Shown here piece after piece: positions 42,213 to 52,905 of a DNA stretch of 64,000 bases. Under the pieces are notes generated by a model. That model saw nothing but the letters and a program-made list of their open reading frames with translations. It ran no database searches and was not told the DNA's origin. The stretch is taken from assembly GCA_949592205.1 (NCBI GenBank), contig CATIUR010000004.1, positions 89,206,337-89,270,336 on the forward strand, given 5' to 3'. The position numbers were made by a program, and so were the translations under genes. Source of the stretch: Helichrysum umbraculigerum (lineage: Eukaryota; Streptophyta; Magnoliopsida; Asterales; Asteraceae). How positions within the stretch are numbered: the stretch's first letter is position 1; each line of letters begins with the position of its first letter.

Positions 42213-43772
42213 TGATAAACGCTCAAAAGTACTATATTTTAGTAGTATTTTACCCCTATTCTTGGATGTTTCTATTGCAATTAATTAAGAATAGATATTG
42301 ATTTCGTTCATATTTGCAAATAGATGTGGAAATGGAGCGTTTATGAAGGAAGGAATGGAAAACAGTCAATAAACGAGCTAAATGATGCGTATTTAAAGAA
42401 ATAAGTGAAGCCGAAGTCGAAGATATAATCAAATAAAGAAAAATCAAGAAACCGGCTTGAAATCCAATCCATACGCCGTATGGAAGTCCATACGCCGTAT
42501 GGATTGTGGCGCAGGAGGCCCAGGTTACGCGAGTCTGGGCTGGGCTTGAAATTGATCCATACGCCGTATGGAAATCCATACGCCGTATGGATCGAAAACC
42601 ACAGAAGTATAAAAACGCGTTTTAAGCCTAAAAAACCAGAGTTTTAGTTAGTTTACGTTTTCAGAGGTTTATATTCGGTTTTTAGGTTTAAAGTACGAAT
42701 TAGTTAAGTATTTTGGAGGTACAAGGGCTCGGGATTGAAGTTATTCATCGCGGATCATTGTAATTCGTCTTTATTGATTCGGTATAACTCTTTTATTTGA
42801 TTACATTGATGAATTTGATATTGAATAATCTGATTATTTCTGTTTTAATGATGAATTGAATATTAAAGTGATTGTGTAATTGATTGAACTTGGATTATGA
42901 TTGTTGAACGATTATAATTGCGTATTGACTAAGTTATTTAATTGAAAACGGTTATATTATTCGCGAATCCTTATTTATTGGTAACTAGTAGTTATTAGTT
43001 CTCAACGTGGTTAATACTATCAATGAGATTGGGTTCCTTTGATATTATTAATTATTGATGGTTTTAATCTTAGGGTTTTGATCATTGCTAAATAGATTGA
43101 GTTTGATAGGTTGAGTAAATGATAATTATCTACTTTAAAATGAATGAGACAATAAGTTAATTATTCGGTATTGTTGAGTCATGCCACTAGAGTTAATTAT
43201 AATTATTTATGAATGTTTAAATGATGATTTAGGGAAAGACACACAATTGACTGATCATCTTGTGACATTGGAACCAGTGTTTTATGTTGGACCCTAGATT
43301 GTAGGAATTAGTTGGACCCGAAACGTTGGCTAATTCACATTCAATTTAATATCATTGAAGAATTTGGTGTTAAGTTGATTTAAAAGAATCACAATTAGAT
43401 AATCAATACGTAATGAATCGGGAAATATGAATCTGAGTAACATTAATTATACAATTACTTATTCCTTCCAATTAGTATTTATTATCATTTATTTATTGTT
43501 TTAAATTAAGTTTTTATTTAAGTTTAGTTATTTTAAATTAATGTTTTTCTAAACAAATGTTCGACCGGAACTAAAACGCTCCCTTTATTTACTGTTTTCT
43601 AGTTGATTGTTAATTACTATTTATAATAAATCTGTCGTTCCATGTGTTCGAATCGGACTTACCAAATCTATATTTACATTCGATCGGGTATTCTTGCCTG
43701 GTTGCTTGAAAGTATTTATTATGTATTTCTATTTATAAATTATAAAACAAGACGCGCTTTCATAGCACATCA
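42213..43772 (+). repeat. E5 5' LTR
   Basis: Pairs with 49167-50726 at equal length. Palindrome array CCATACGCCGTATGG at about 42468-42592. Confidence 0.93.
42468..42592. repeat. E5 LTR palindrome array, CCATACGCCGTATGG type
   Basis: Four copies of CCATACGCCGTATGG in two close pairs. The 3' LTR array (about 49423-49546) has one copy altered to CCATACACCGTATGG. A fifth pair lies at about 45682-45714 in the interior. Confidence 0.92.
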
Positions 43773-43777
43773 AGTTT

Positions 43778-43796
43778 TTGGCGCCGCTGCCGGGGA
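43778..43796 (+). other. E5 primer-binding site, tRNA-Asp type
   Basis: TTGGCGCCGCTGCCGGGGA follows the LTR. Athila elements use a PBS of this kind (established knowledge). Confidence 0.85.
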
Positions 43797-43982
43797 GCGG
43801 TTGTGATTATTTAAATAGGAGTTAGTGATTTGTAAACTTTTATTTTTAAAAGAATTTTGTTAAACAAATAATTTTGTAAAGTTGTTTAAAGTAGTCTAAG
43901 TAATTGTGTAACAAGTTTTCATTAATTCACTGGTTGAAACTAATTATCCTTTAATTGGTTAAACTTTTGGGGATTTAAGTTT

Positions 43983-44014
43983 CAACCGGCGGATGGAAAT
44001 CCGTCCGCCGGTTG
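43983..44014 (+). other. E5 leader hairpin
   Basis: Arms CAACCGGCGGATGG and CCGTCCGCCGGTTG pair over 14 positions with one G-U, loop AAAT. It lies between PBS and the first ORF, where a packaging or dimerisation signal would be expected. Its sequence resembles the E3 LTR palindrome rather than the E5 one. Confidence 0.8.
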
Positions 44015-44136
44015 GAGTTCCATTTATGTAATATTGTATATGTTATTTAAAGTGTGATTATTTTGTTTGAACTAACTTGTTTTTCGTTAGTGGTGTTTTG
44101 TATTTCAGATTTATTTTTATTTAGGTTTATAATCCA

Positions 44137-45317
44137 ATGGCGAGAAGTTTTGAAAGTGATGCAAACGATAATGATATGGTCAAGAGAGATCAGTCTGCTA
44201 AGTCTGATGCTAGTTCCACTGAGATAGTGTCTCCCTACACTCACTTAGGGCACATTCCCGTTCCTATTGTTTCATCTTGTCAGGGATTGCTATCGGCTCT
44301 TGAGGAGTTTAAAGGGGATATCCCTTTCAGTTCAGAGATTATTAGGAGTTCCACAATTGATTTTTATGGTAATCAACAGGCATTAGTTGATGATGTGTTA
44401 GAGGCAGCTTTGATTAAGAGTCAGTATGGGATTGATAGGCAATTCTATATTGCCCTCACTACTTTAGGGGAATCTCTAGAAACTAGGATTAAGGAGGAAG
44501 AGAAATTCTACACTGCTCAGAAGAAAAGATACACGGAATTTATGAGATTTTGAGGCATTCTGCATTTCCATACTCGGCAAATCAAACTGCGTGTCTTGGT
44601 CGCATGATTAGGGCTTTGTATGAGGTAACTGGTCATCCTAGTGCAGAAGCAGATAAAGAATTTAGGTTTAGAATCAAAGAGTTGGTTCGATTGCTACATT
44701 CAGATGACCATTTGACGGATATTACACCTCATCGCTTCATTGTGACGAGTACTATTCATTACTATCTTCAAGAAATGGTGACTAAAGTGGATCGTCTTGC
44801 TAAGGAAGAATTAGATAGGCCTCATCTGGATTTCATTCACCCGAATAATGAGATTGATTTGGCTAGTTACTTGGGAGTTCACTTGGATGTTCTGACTGAC
44901 AAGAGTAAAGTCTCAACCCCTTGGGAACATTTCAATCATGGAATGATGGAGATTTATACTAAGCTGGTTAATATTTTCAAACATTCGGGGCTAGACCTTA
45001 GCAATAGACAAGAGATAGTTCTTCAAAGGGTAGAAAGACGAGTGAGGTGCTTGAGAAAAAGTCTCTTGATGAGAAATCATTATGGAATAACTGAGGCATG
45101 TTTGGACTTTATAAGTGAGTTAGAGGAAAACCCTCTTGAACGTGAGTACAAGTTGGAAGATGATAAGTTGGTATTGGCACCGGAGGGAACCAATAATAAG
45201 GAGATTAATAAAATCAGTTGGGATTTGGTTTATCTGCTTCCCGTGGTTAATGAGCATTTGGCAAATTTTCCAAGTTTTGGTCATGGGGTCATTAACGTCA
45301 TTCCCATAATCACTTAG
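44137..45317 (+). pseudogene. E5 two-lobed ORF (shared with E4)
   Basis: Frame one, from ATG 44137, gives MARSFESDAN to KKRYTEF and shifts by one base near 44545; frame two continues EILRHSAFPYSANQ to the end at 45317. A possible splice acceptor (GTATTTCAG, ending 44108) precedes the ATG. Lobe 1 has SAFPYSANQ, LLHSDDHLTD and IDLASYLGV. Lobe 2 starts near HGMMEIYTKLVNIF and LDLSNRQ. The E4 protein has the same order. About 390 residues in total, helical in appearance, with no known domain. No gag-like zinc knuckle. The function is open; a divergent capsid-like protein cannot be excluded. Confidence 0.72.
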
Positions 45318-46594
45318 CGTTTTCTTGCTCTCTATCCTAAGCAGTGATTCTAAACATCTCTTTTATTTCTTATGCTATTGGATTACTTCTGACATTTTGG
45401 TTTATTTCTTATTATGATTGACTTTGTTTGTTTTGGATTTTAGTATTGTTAGTGTGTTTGGATTTTTGAATATTTAATTAGTTTGTGTGTTTGGTTTTTA
45501 GTATTATTATTTCATTAAAGTTTGTTAATTTTTGATATTTATTATTATAGTGTGGAATTATGAAGATGTTGAAGTCTTGATTATCCTCCAGGTTTGATAT
45601 TTAAGTCTATTAATTAAGTGTGGGGTTTTGGTTAAAAAATGGTTGGAAAAACGTTTTTGAAAAAATTCTGAAATTTTAATCCATACGCCGTATGGAATCC
45701 ATACGCCATATGGATCAAAAAGGCAGAAAACCGCCAGCAGCCCCTTTCTTCTTCATTTTGAAACCTTAACTCAATTTAAACCACCATCTACGGCTCTAAC
45801 CACCACACCACCAAACAACCACTTCCGGGCACGCATTCATCTCCATTTTTGCGTATTCATGTTACACGCACTATCCTCTACAAGGTATAACTTCCCGTTT
45901 TCATTTTCGTTAGTTAAATCATTCGTTTGGAAGTTAGGGTTTATGTTAGTAATTTGGGTATTTTGAATTTGAGTATGATTATTGGCATATGTTAGTTAAT
46001 TTATGTTCTTGTTAATATATATATTGCAATGCCATGATCGTTTTTCCAATTTATTGCATATAGTATGTGATTCGGATTATCCGTTTATATTTAAGAAATG
46101 TGAATATTATATACTCAATTTTGCTATGTTTTGATTTAGTACTTATTAATTTTCTGACCACATGATGATTAATGCAAATGTTTGTTTGGTACACAAGTAT
46201 TTGTGATTACGGTTATGTGATAAATTGTTATTTTGATTAAACGCGTTTATAATAATTCATTTTGAGAATGTAAGAATGTTTGCTAGTTGCTCATTCTCGA
46301 GTTTAGTGATTGTGCAAATTCGTATTCTCAAGATGGTACCAAATTATTGTAGTGCATTTGATTGGACAATTGTCATGAATATTTAATTAAGTATATTTAT
46401 GTATGCAATTTGAGTAATTCTGTTTATAGATATGCAATTTAGGTTTGTGAAATTGATTGTTGCGGTAGTTTTAGGCTAAGCTAGAATGGTGGATTATTCC
46501 ATACTTAGCAGAAATGCTGCCGAAATTTTTATTGACCTTTTTGTATTAACTGCTTATTTGGTGTTATTAACATTTGTTTTGTTTAGCAGTTACC
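45318..46594 (+). other. E5 spacer between ORFs, with acceptor
   Basis: AT-rich and non-coding, with a palindrome pair at 45682-45714. It ends in CATTTGTTTTGTTTAGCAG (AG at 46588-46589), a good splice acceptor only five bases before the next ATG (46595). Confidence 0.6.
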
Positions 46595-47667
46595 ATGTCT
46601 AACAGGAGAACAAGAGGGGGTCAAACTTTGGGAAACCCGCTGGTTCGAGCTCATAGATATCTCACTTTTCATGGGTCGTATTCTGAGACCACCAGATTTC
46701 AGTTTGGAGAGCGTCTGGCTTCTAATATTGGCCAGTCAATCGAGGTTTTTGATGCTGTTAACTGGAATGTTTTGGAGCATGTGATTGCCAGAGAGGGGTT
46801 CACTAATGGTGCTGAGGCTATTAGGAATTTATTGCCCAAGGTAATTATGGCAGTTCGACACCTTCTTACACGCATATTCGAGATCCTCGTCATCGACTTA
46901 TTCACAGATTGTTGACTTACACCATTGTTGGTCGGAAGGAGGGGCCAGAGAAAGTTTCTAGGCCTGATTTGTTTTATCTGAGCTCGATTATTAGGAAGAG
47001 GTTAGTGAATGTACCTTGGAGGTTGGCAAAGTGGATGTCGAAGAGAGCTACTGGTACTAGAGATGGGAGTAGTTTGTGTGGAGGTCATTTTGTTACACGG
47101 TTGGCTAGATATTTTGGTTTGGCTACTCAGGATGAGATGGGGTCATGCACGATTGTTCAGCCTAGCATGGGTTGGCTGACTGCACGCCAGTTGGAGGCGT
47201 TTGCTCTTATTGAGTCATGCATTACTTATGGTGGTCCTGCGGATATGTATTACTGGGTTCCGATTACTCCGGTAGGACAGACTTTGCAGTCGAGGCAGGC
47301 TAGAGCTAGAGGAGATACGAGTGGCAGTGATAGAGGTCGAGGTACGGCACGAGGCCGTAACAGAGGTTATGCTACAGAGTTTGATCAGCTATCTCAGCAG
47401 TTGCACCAGATGGAGTTACACCAGACTCAGAGGTTTGATCATATAGATCTTATGCAGAGACAGCATTTCCATCAGACCAGTGCACATTTGAACTACCAGG
47501 ATGGCTTGTTTGAGCAGCTGTTTGGTCAGTTTCCTTCTGGACCCGAGTATCGGCCATTCCAGTACCAGATGCCACCAGAGTTCATGCCACGACCACCACC
47601 ACCACAGCCAGAGTATGGAGAGCCTTCTCATCAGTACCAGTACCGCCAGGATGATGACAGTGATTAG
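46595..47667 (+). pseudogene. E5 Athila ORF1-like ORF
   Basis: From ATG 46595 (MSNRRTRGGQ) through VFDAVNWNVLEHV and GAEAIRNLL, then a one-base frame change near 46880, then LLTYTIVGRKEGPEKVSR, SLCGGHFVTRLARYFGL, an RG-rich stretch (RGRGTARGRNRG), a Q/H-rich heptad-like part and a P-rich acidic tail. About 355 residues. Homologous to the E3 ORF and, from memory, to the Athila ORF1 family. Preceded by a splice acceptor, as in E2. Confidence 0.78.
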
Positions 47668-48032
47668 GATGATGTTCATCCTAAGTGGTTTATGATTCCA
47701 AACACTATTATTTTTATTATTATTATGACGTTTTTTATTTGTAGGATTTATTAATTGTGCTGTGGATTTGTAGTTTTAGGATTTGGTTGTGTTTATTATT
47801 AATTAGGATGTTTAAATTTGGTATTGTCTAATTCTGTTTGTTGATTGTTCCCTCAGAATTGTGTTGTGAGTATGTGTTATGCTGGCAGTAAGTTCAGCGC
47901 TACAAATTGAATCGAGAGGATGTGGGAAATTCATATCATCCTTGTCATACTCTTTAAACTACACATTATTCCAGGGGAGTTTTTCTGTTCTAAGTTCTTT
48001 TCTCTTTTTCCCGTTTTAGTATTTCATTATTT
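47668..48032 (+). other. E5 spacer after the ORF
   Basis: Non-coding, AT-rich. Contains GGCAGTAAGTTCAGC, which E3 also has in the same place. Nothing else recognised. Confidence 0.5.
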
Positions 48033-48075
48033 GTACAATGAGGGCATTGTACATCTTTAAGTGGGGGATGGGAGA
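48033..48075 (+). other. E5 internal hairpin plus PPT-like tract
   Basis: Arms GTACAATG and CATTGTAC (perfect 8 bp) around loop AGGG, then CTTTAAGTGGGGGATGGGAG. Compared with E3 the outermost pair changes from A-T to G-C on both sides, a compensating change. Confidence 0.78.
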
Positions 48076-48497
48076 GAAAAGAGTTTAGTTTCCACATAAT
48101 TGTCCAGTTAATTAGTAGATGATTTTGTAATTTGGTTAACTGTTATTTTATTAAGATAAATAACTAAAAGGTTATAAGTTGCCTGTTTTTCAACCAAATT
48201 TTTAATTTTTAATTTTTGTTTTCTAGAGATAATTATTTTGTATCTATGTAGGTTATTTTGAAAAAATTTCTACACTTTCAAATTAAAAATTAAATTGTGA
48301 AAAATGTTATTTAGCTTTATTATATGATGTATTGATAGGCAATTTATATGAGAATGTTTGAGCTGTTAAGAAATGATAATTAAGGAGTGGATGTTACCTT
48401 TTAGATGAACCTTAGCTATGTATGACGTATGTCTTAATTTTTATATGAGTAATGTGCGATATGCCATAATTTTGGTATTTAATTAATATCATTTGGG

Positions 48498-48560
48498 GAT
48501 ATACTGGGTGTTGTTTCCTTTGTTGTACGAAAGTACAGACCTGGTCTCCGTCAGTATATC
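48498..48560 (+). ncRNA. Hairpin H1 of the shared module (E5)
   Basis: Arms GATATACTG and CAGTATATC pair perfectly. Tip: TTTCCTTTGTT, GTAC-GAAA-GTAC (GNRA loop), AGACCTGGTCTC. TTTGGGG abuts the left foot. Confidence 0.75.
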
Positions 48561-48607
48561 TAATGAAAAAGAGCAAAGAGTTTAAACTAACTCATGATTT
48601 TAAAATG

Positions 48608-48667
48608 TAGTCGAATTAAGTCGCTTTGTTGTATTGAGGTACAGACATGCCACCAATGGTTTGACTA
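48608..48667 (+). ncRNA. Second hairpin of the shared module (E5)
   Basis: TAGTCGAA pairs with TTTGACTA (one G-U). Tip: TTTGTT, GTAT-TGAG-GTAC (one G-U), AGACATGCCACC. Confidence 0.65.
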
Positions 48668-48687
48668 AAAACATTATTGCTAAACTA

Positions 48688-48747
48688 AAATCAAGTTATG
48701 TTGCTTTGTTGTGTTGAGGCACAGACCTGTCACCTCTGTCTTGATTT
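48688..48747 (+). ncRNA. Hairpin H2 of the shared module (E5)
   Basis: AAATCAAG pairs with CTTGATTT; in E2 and E3 the outer pair is G-C instead of A-T. Tip: TTTGTT, GTGT-TGAG-GCAC (one G-U), AGACCTGTCACC. Confidence 0.72.
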
Positions 48748-49129
48748 GAAAAATGATTGTTTTGATTAAATTTCAAGATATGTAATATTGGCATATTATG
48801 AGTATGAAAGTATATAGTTTTTGGGAGTTTAAGGAAATATCTACATGAATAATAATGAGTTGAGCTCAATTATTCGAATATAGATTGTTTAAGTGGATAA
48901 CAATATCAATAATCATTATGAACTATTTGATGTTTTAAGAATAATAACTTAAGGTGTAGATTATTTCTATTTAATCTCATAGTTTCTTAATAATTGCTTT
49001 TAGAATTAACAGATTTTTAAATTTAAACATTTGAGTTGAAGATAGGAGATGTTGTGTAATTCCTTTGTTAGTTATTTAGATTAATGGAGATGACTGTTTT
49101 CTTAAGAATTTGATTTTTGAATCGATAGT

Positions 49130-49166
49130 CTACTTGAGGACAAGTAGGATTTAAGTGGGGGATGTT
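49130..49166 (+). other. E5 terminal hairpin and polypurine tract
   Basis: CTACTTG-AGGA-CAAGTAG, a perfect 7-bp stem, then GATTTAAGTGGGGGATGTT up to the 3' LTR. Confidence 0.85.
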
Positions 49167-50726
49167 TGATAAACGCTCAAAAGTACTATATTTTAGTAGT
49201 ATTTTACCCCTATTCTTGGATGTTTCTATTGCATTTAATTAAGAATAGATATTGATTTCGTTCATATTTGCAAATAGATGTGGAAATGGAGCGTTTATGA
49301 AGGAAGGAATGGAAAACAGTCAATAAACGAGCTAAATGATGCGTATTTAAAGAAATAAGTGAAGCCGAAGTCGAAGATATAATCAAATAAAGAAAAATCA
49401 AGAAACCGGCTGGAAATCCAATCCATACGCCGTATGGAAGTCCATACGCCGTATGGATTGTGGCACAGGAGGCCCAGGTTACGCGAGTCTGGGCTGGGCT
49501 TGAAATTGATCCATACACCGTATGGAAATCCATACGCCGTATGGATCGAAAACCACAGAAGTATAAAAACGCGTTTTAACCCTAAAAAACCAGAGTTTTA
49601 GTTAGTTTACATTTTCAGAGGTTTATATTCGGTTTTTAGGTTTAAAGTACGAATTAGTTTAGTATTTTGGAGGTACAAGGGCTCGGGATTGAAGTTATTC
49701 ATCGCGGATCGTTGTAATTCGTCTTTATTGATTCGGTATAACTCTTTTATTTGATTTCATTGATGAATTTGATATTGAATAATCTGATTATTTCTGTTTT
49801 AATGATGAATTGAATATTAAAGTGATTGTGTAATTGATTGAACTTGGATTATGATTGTTGAACGATTATAATTGCGTATTGACTAAGTTATTTAATTGAA
49901 AACGGTTATATTATTCGCGAATCCTTGTTTATTGGTAACTAGTAGTTATTAGTTCTCAACGTGGTTAGTACTATCAATGAGATTGAGTTCCTTTGATATT
50001 ATTAATTATTGATGGTTTTAATCTTAGGGTTTTGATCATTGCTAAATAGATTGAGATTGATAGGTTGAGTAAATGATAATTATCTACTTTAAAATGAATG
50101 AGACAATAAGTTAATTATTCGGTATTATTGAGTCATGCCACTAGAGTTAATTATAATTAGTTATGAACATTTAAAGCATGATTTAGGGAAAGACACACAA
50201 TTGACTGATCATCTTGTGACATTGGAACCAGTGTTTTATGTTGGACCCTAGATTGTAGGAATTAGTTGGACCCGAAACGTTGGCTAATTCACATTCAATT
50301 TAATATCATTGAAGAATTTGGTGTTAAGTTGATTTAAAAGAATCACAATTAGATAATCAATACGTAATGAATCGGGAAATATGAATCTGAGTAACATTAA
50401 TTATACAATTACTTATTCCTTCCAATTAGTATTTATTATCATTTATTTATTGTTTTAAATTAAGTTTTTATTTAAGTTTAGTTATTTTAAATTAATGTTT
50501 TTCTAAACAAATGTTCGACCGGAACTAAAACGCCCCCTTTATTTACTGTTTTCTAGTTGATTGTTAATTACTATTTATAATAAATCCGTCGTTCCCTGTG
50601 TTCGAATCGGACTTACCAAATCTATATTTACATTCGATCGGGTATTCTTGCCTGTTTGCTTGAAAGTATTTATTAGGTATTTCTATTTATAAATTATAAA
50701 ACAAGACGCGCTTTCATAGCACATCA
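49167..50726 (+). repeat. E5 3' LTR
   Basis: 1560 bp, pair of 42213-43772, with the palindrome array at about 49423-49546. Confidence 0.93.
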
Positions 50727-50731
50727 AGCAG

Positions 50732-51389
50732 CATCGAGGGTGGTTCAGTGGTTAGGGTCTAAACCATTGTAGAAAGTACACAATTGTGTGGATTTGTCAA
50801 GACGGTGATTGGGGCATTTCTTCAAGGCTCCTTTGAATCGTTCCCATGTGGTGTATAATGACTCATCAAAAGCTTGTCGGAAATTCATGATGTCATTTCG
50901 AAGTTTGGTTTGTTTAGAGGGCGGAAAGTATTTGGTTAGAAACTTTGTCGCCATTACGGTCCTTGAAGGGATAGAGCCGGTCTCTAAACCTTCAAACCAT
51001 GTTTGCGCATGATGTGTGAGTGAATAAGGGAAAAGATACAAGCGGATCGTGTCTTGACTAATTCCGTTTTGTTTGTAGGAATTTGAAGGAGATATGAACT
51101 TGTCGAGGTGAGAGTTGGGATCATCACTGGGTAATCCATGGAATTGACAGTGGTTTTGGATTAGTTAGATGATGTGGTGTTTAAGCTGGAAAGATTGACC
51201 AGGGGTTTCAGGGTAGAGAATTGGTCCTCCTCTTCCTTCGATAGAGGGTTTACTGTTGTCAGCGAGAGTGATGCATTCAGCCATTGCTTGTCTAAGCGCG
51301 GATTGTTTTTTTTCTCGTCGAATGGTACGTATTATAAGTTCTGGATCAGGGAAATTAAACAGTGGTGCAGATCTAGGGGAACAGGTCAT
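50732..51389 (-). pseudogene. E4 gag N-terminus
   Basis: The minus frame begins at 51389 (MTCSPRSAPLF). A TAA near 51165 breaks it; the same frame then gives the retrotransposon gag core: LYLFPYSLTHHAQTWFEGL, KFLTKYFPPSKQTKLRNDI, LYTTWERFKGALKKCPNH and LCTFYNGLDPNH. A TGA follows where related proteins have Arg, consistent with C-to-T at a CpG. E5 then interrupts the frame. Confidence 0.85.
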
Positions 51390-51543
51390 ACACTAAAGAG
51401 AAACAAACAATAAAGGAAAACTAATAATAAAGAAAATATTTTTGTTTTTTTTAGAAGGTTTTATCCTAAGGGTTTACTAGAATTGGGATTGGTTGGGTCT
51501 CTGTGTCGGACAGTTAGTCTCCCCGAAAGCGGCGCCAAAAGCT
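51390..51543 (-). other. E4 leader with primer-binding site
   Basis: The PBS is at 51520-51538; on the minus strand it reads TTGGCGCCGCTTTCGGGGA, tRNA-Asp type, a little different from E5. It lies five bases from the LTR. Confidence 0.8.
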
Positions 51544-52905
51544 TGATGCGTTCTTTTACGGACGATCGGTGGATGCTTAAAATTTTATAATTGCTGGGGT
51601 CTAAGCGTAACTTACAAATACTGAACCAAAGGTTAGTAGATGGTAAGTATAACCTATAGTCGTTCTTTAAGAGAAACTGAATTGAAACGGAGGTGATCCA
51701 ATCAATCTTGCTTTTCTAGTAAATGTTTTAAAAGAGTGCATTGGGGGTTTTGGTTCAGCTAACTAAGTAAACTAAATAAAGAGAATAAAAGATAGTGATA
51801 AAGCAGATAATAAAAGGAGTATTTGTTGTGAGTTCATTAGCTTATAATGTGGGACGATGACTTATAGGGAAAACGTTTACTAAATTTGGGATGTTCACCA
51901 GATTTGATAGTCCATGGTATAACTAATAGATTCCCTATTAGTCGGTTATCAACTAATATGTCATGGGAACCGAGGTATCATGATTCTGATCAGACAGACA
52001 ATGCTCAACTCTCCACACTCTCCTATGAGGGAGTCAGTGGCCCTTATTGTCGAACGCATTTGCTCGTGGGCGAAGGAATAGAGTAGCAAGTCCACAACAA
52101 GTCTAACGTCCTTAATACCTTAAAGACTATAAATCCAGCAAACAACTAACTTAGCAAATATGTTAGGACTTAGTTGATCAATTCCGATTAATGAAGTTTA
52201 AGCGTGGTAAGCGAAGGAAAGTGTTGAGGTTTCTTGCGTACCATACTTTAGATTTCTTAGGTTAAGGAAAAGTATCGTTTTAAAGTGGATTTTAAACTTG
52301 CCTTTCTCAATACAATTAACAAATCCCAAGGTTTTCGTAAATGGTTATTTAGCCTATAGCCTACCTAATCTAATCTAATCTAAAATAACTAATCTAATTA
52401 AAACGCTAATTAAAATGCTGATGGCTTTTTGCATAAAGTTAAACCCAGACCATGTCAGAAAATGCTATGGTAATCCACAATGTATTTAATCGTTTACCGA
52501 TATTTCCATTGTGGGTTTAATTGCTTCGCGATGTTTACATGATAAGTACATTGTGATTATAAGTGTACAATACTCATGGCAATTCCACATAATCACATTG
52601 CATTTTATGATGCTTGCATGACGTTACAATTAAAACCATAGTTTTTACACAGATAACTATTGACCAAGTATTAAGGTTCGCGACTCCTTTTTACAAGGTT
52701 ACAATCACGTTTGTTAATCGAAAGGCGAATGTAAGTTTTAGGTTTAAAATCATAAGGTAAGTCCGTTCATAAAGTTTCCATTTCAATAGTGTCGATCCAT
52801 AATACAACTACCTTCGGTCGTTACCGGCTTCCATGCGTTTGTACTTTGCCTGAAAGCATTTCCAGCACTATACCAAGTAAACAGTCGAATGGGGGCCGTC
52901 ATATT
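51544..52905 (-). repeat. E4 5' LTR, inner part
   Basis: On the minus strand the LTR ends CGCATCA before the PBS. It is non-coding with AT-rich stretches and is interrupted by E6 at 52905. Its other half continues at 63007. No second LTR copy is in the window, so the extent is inferred. Confidence 0.6.
52901..52905. repeat. E6 target-site duplication (ATATT), left copy
   Basis: ATATT recurs at 63002-63006 beyond the right LTR. Confidence 0.9.

Larger units (their letters stand above)
48310..49000 (+). ncRNA. Shared structured non-coding module, E5 copy
   Basis: Aligns with E2 and E3 from ATGATGTATTGATAGGCAA to GTGGATAACAATATCAATAATC. Three hairpins with the conserved tip: 48498-48560, 48608-48667 and 48688-48747. 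Confidence 0.72.
42213..50726 (+). mobile_element. E5: non-autonomous Athila-like element without gag or pol
   Basis: Two 1560-bp LTRs (TGATAAACGC to ACATCA), tRNA-Asp-type PBS, PPT and TSD are complete, but the 5.4 kb interior has no capsid, protease, RT or integrase. It carries a two-lobed ORF and an Athila ORF1-like ORF, plus the hairpin/PPT units and the shared module. It must have used proteins of another element. LTR differences are about 25 by eye (1.6 percent), so it moved fairly recently. Confidence 0.92.
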
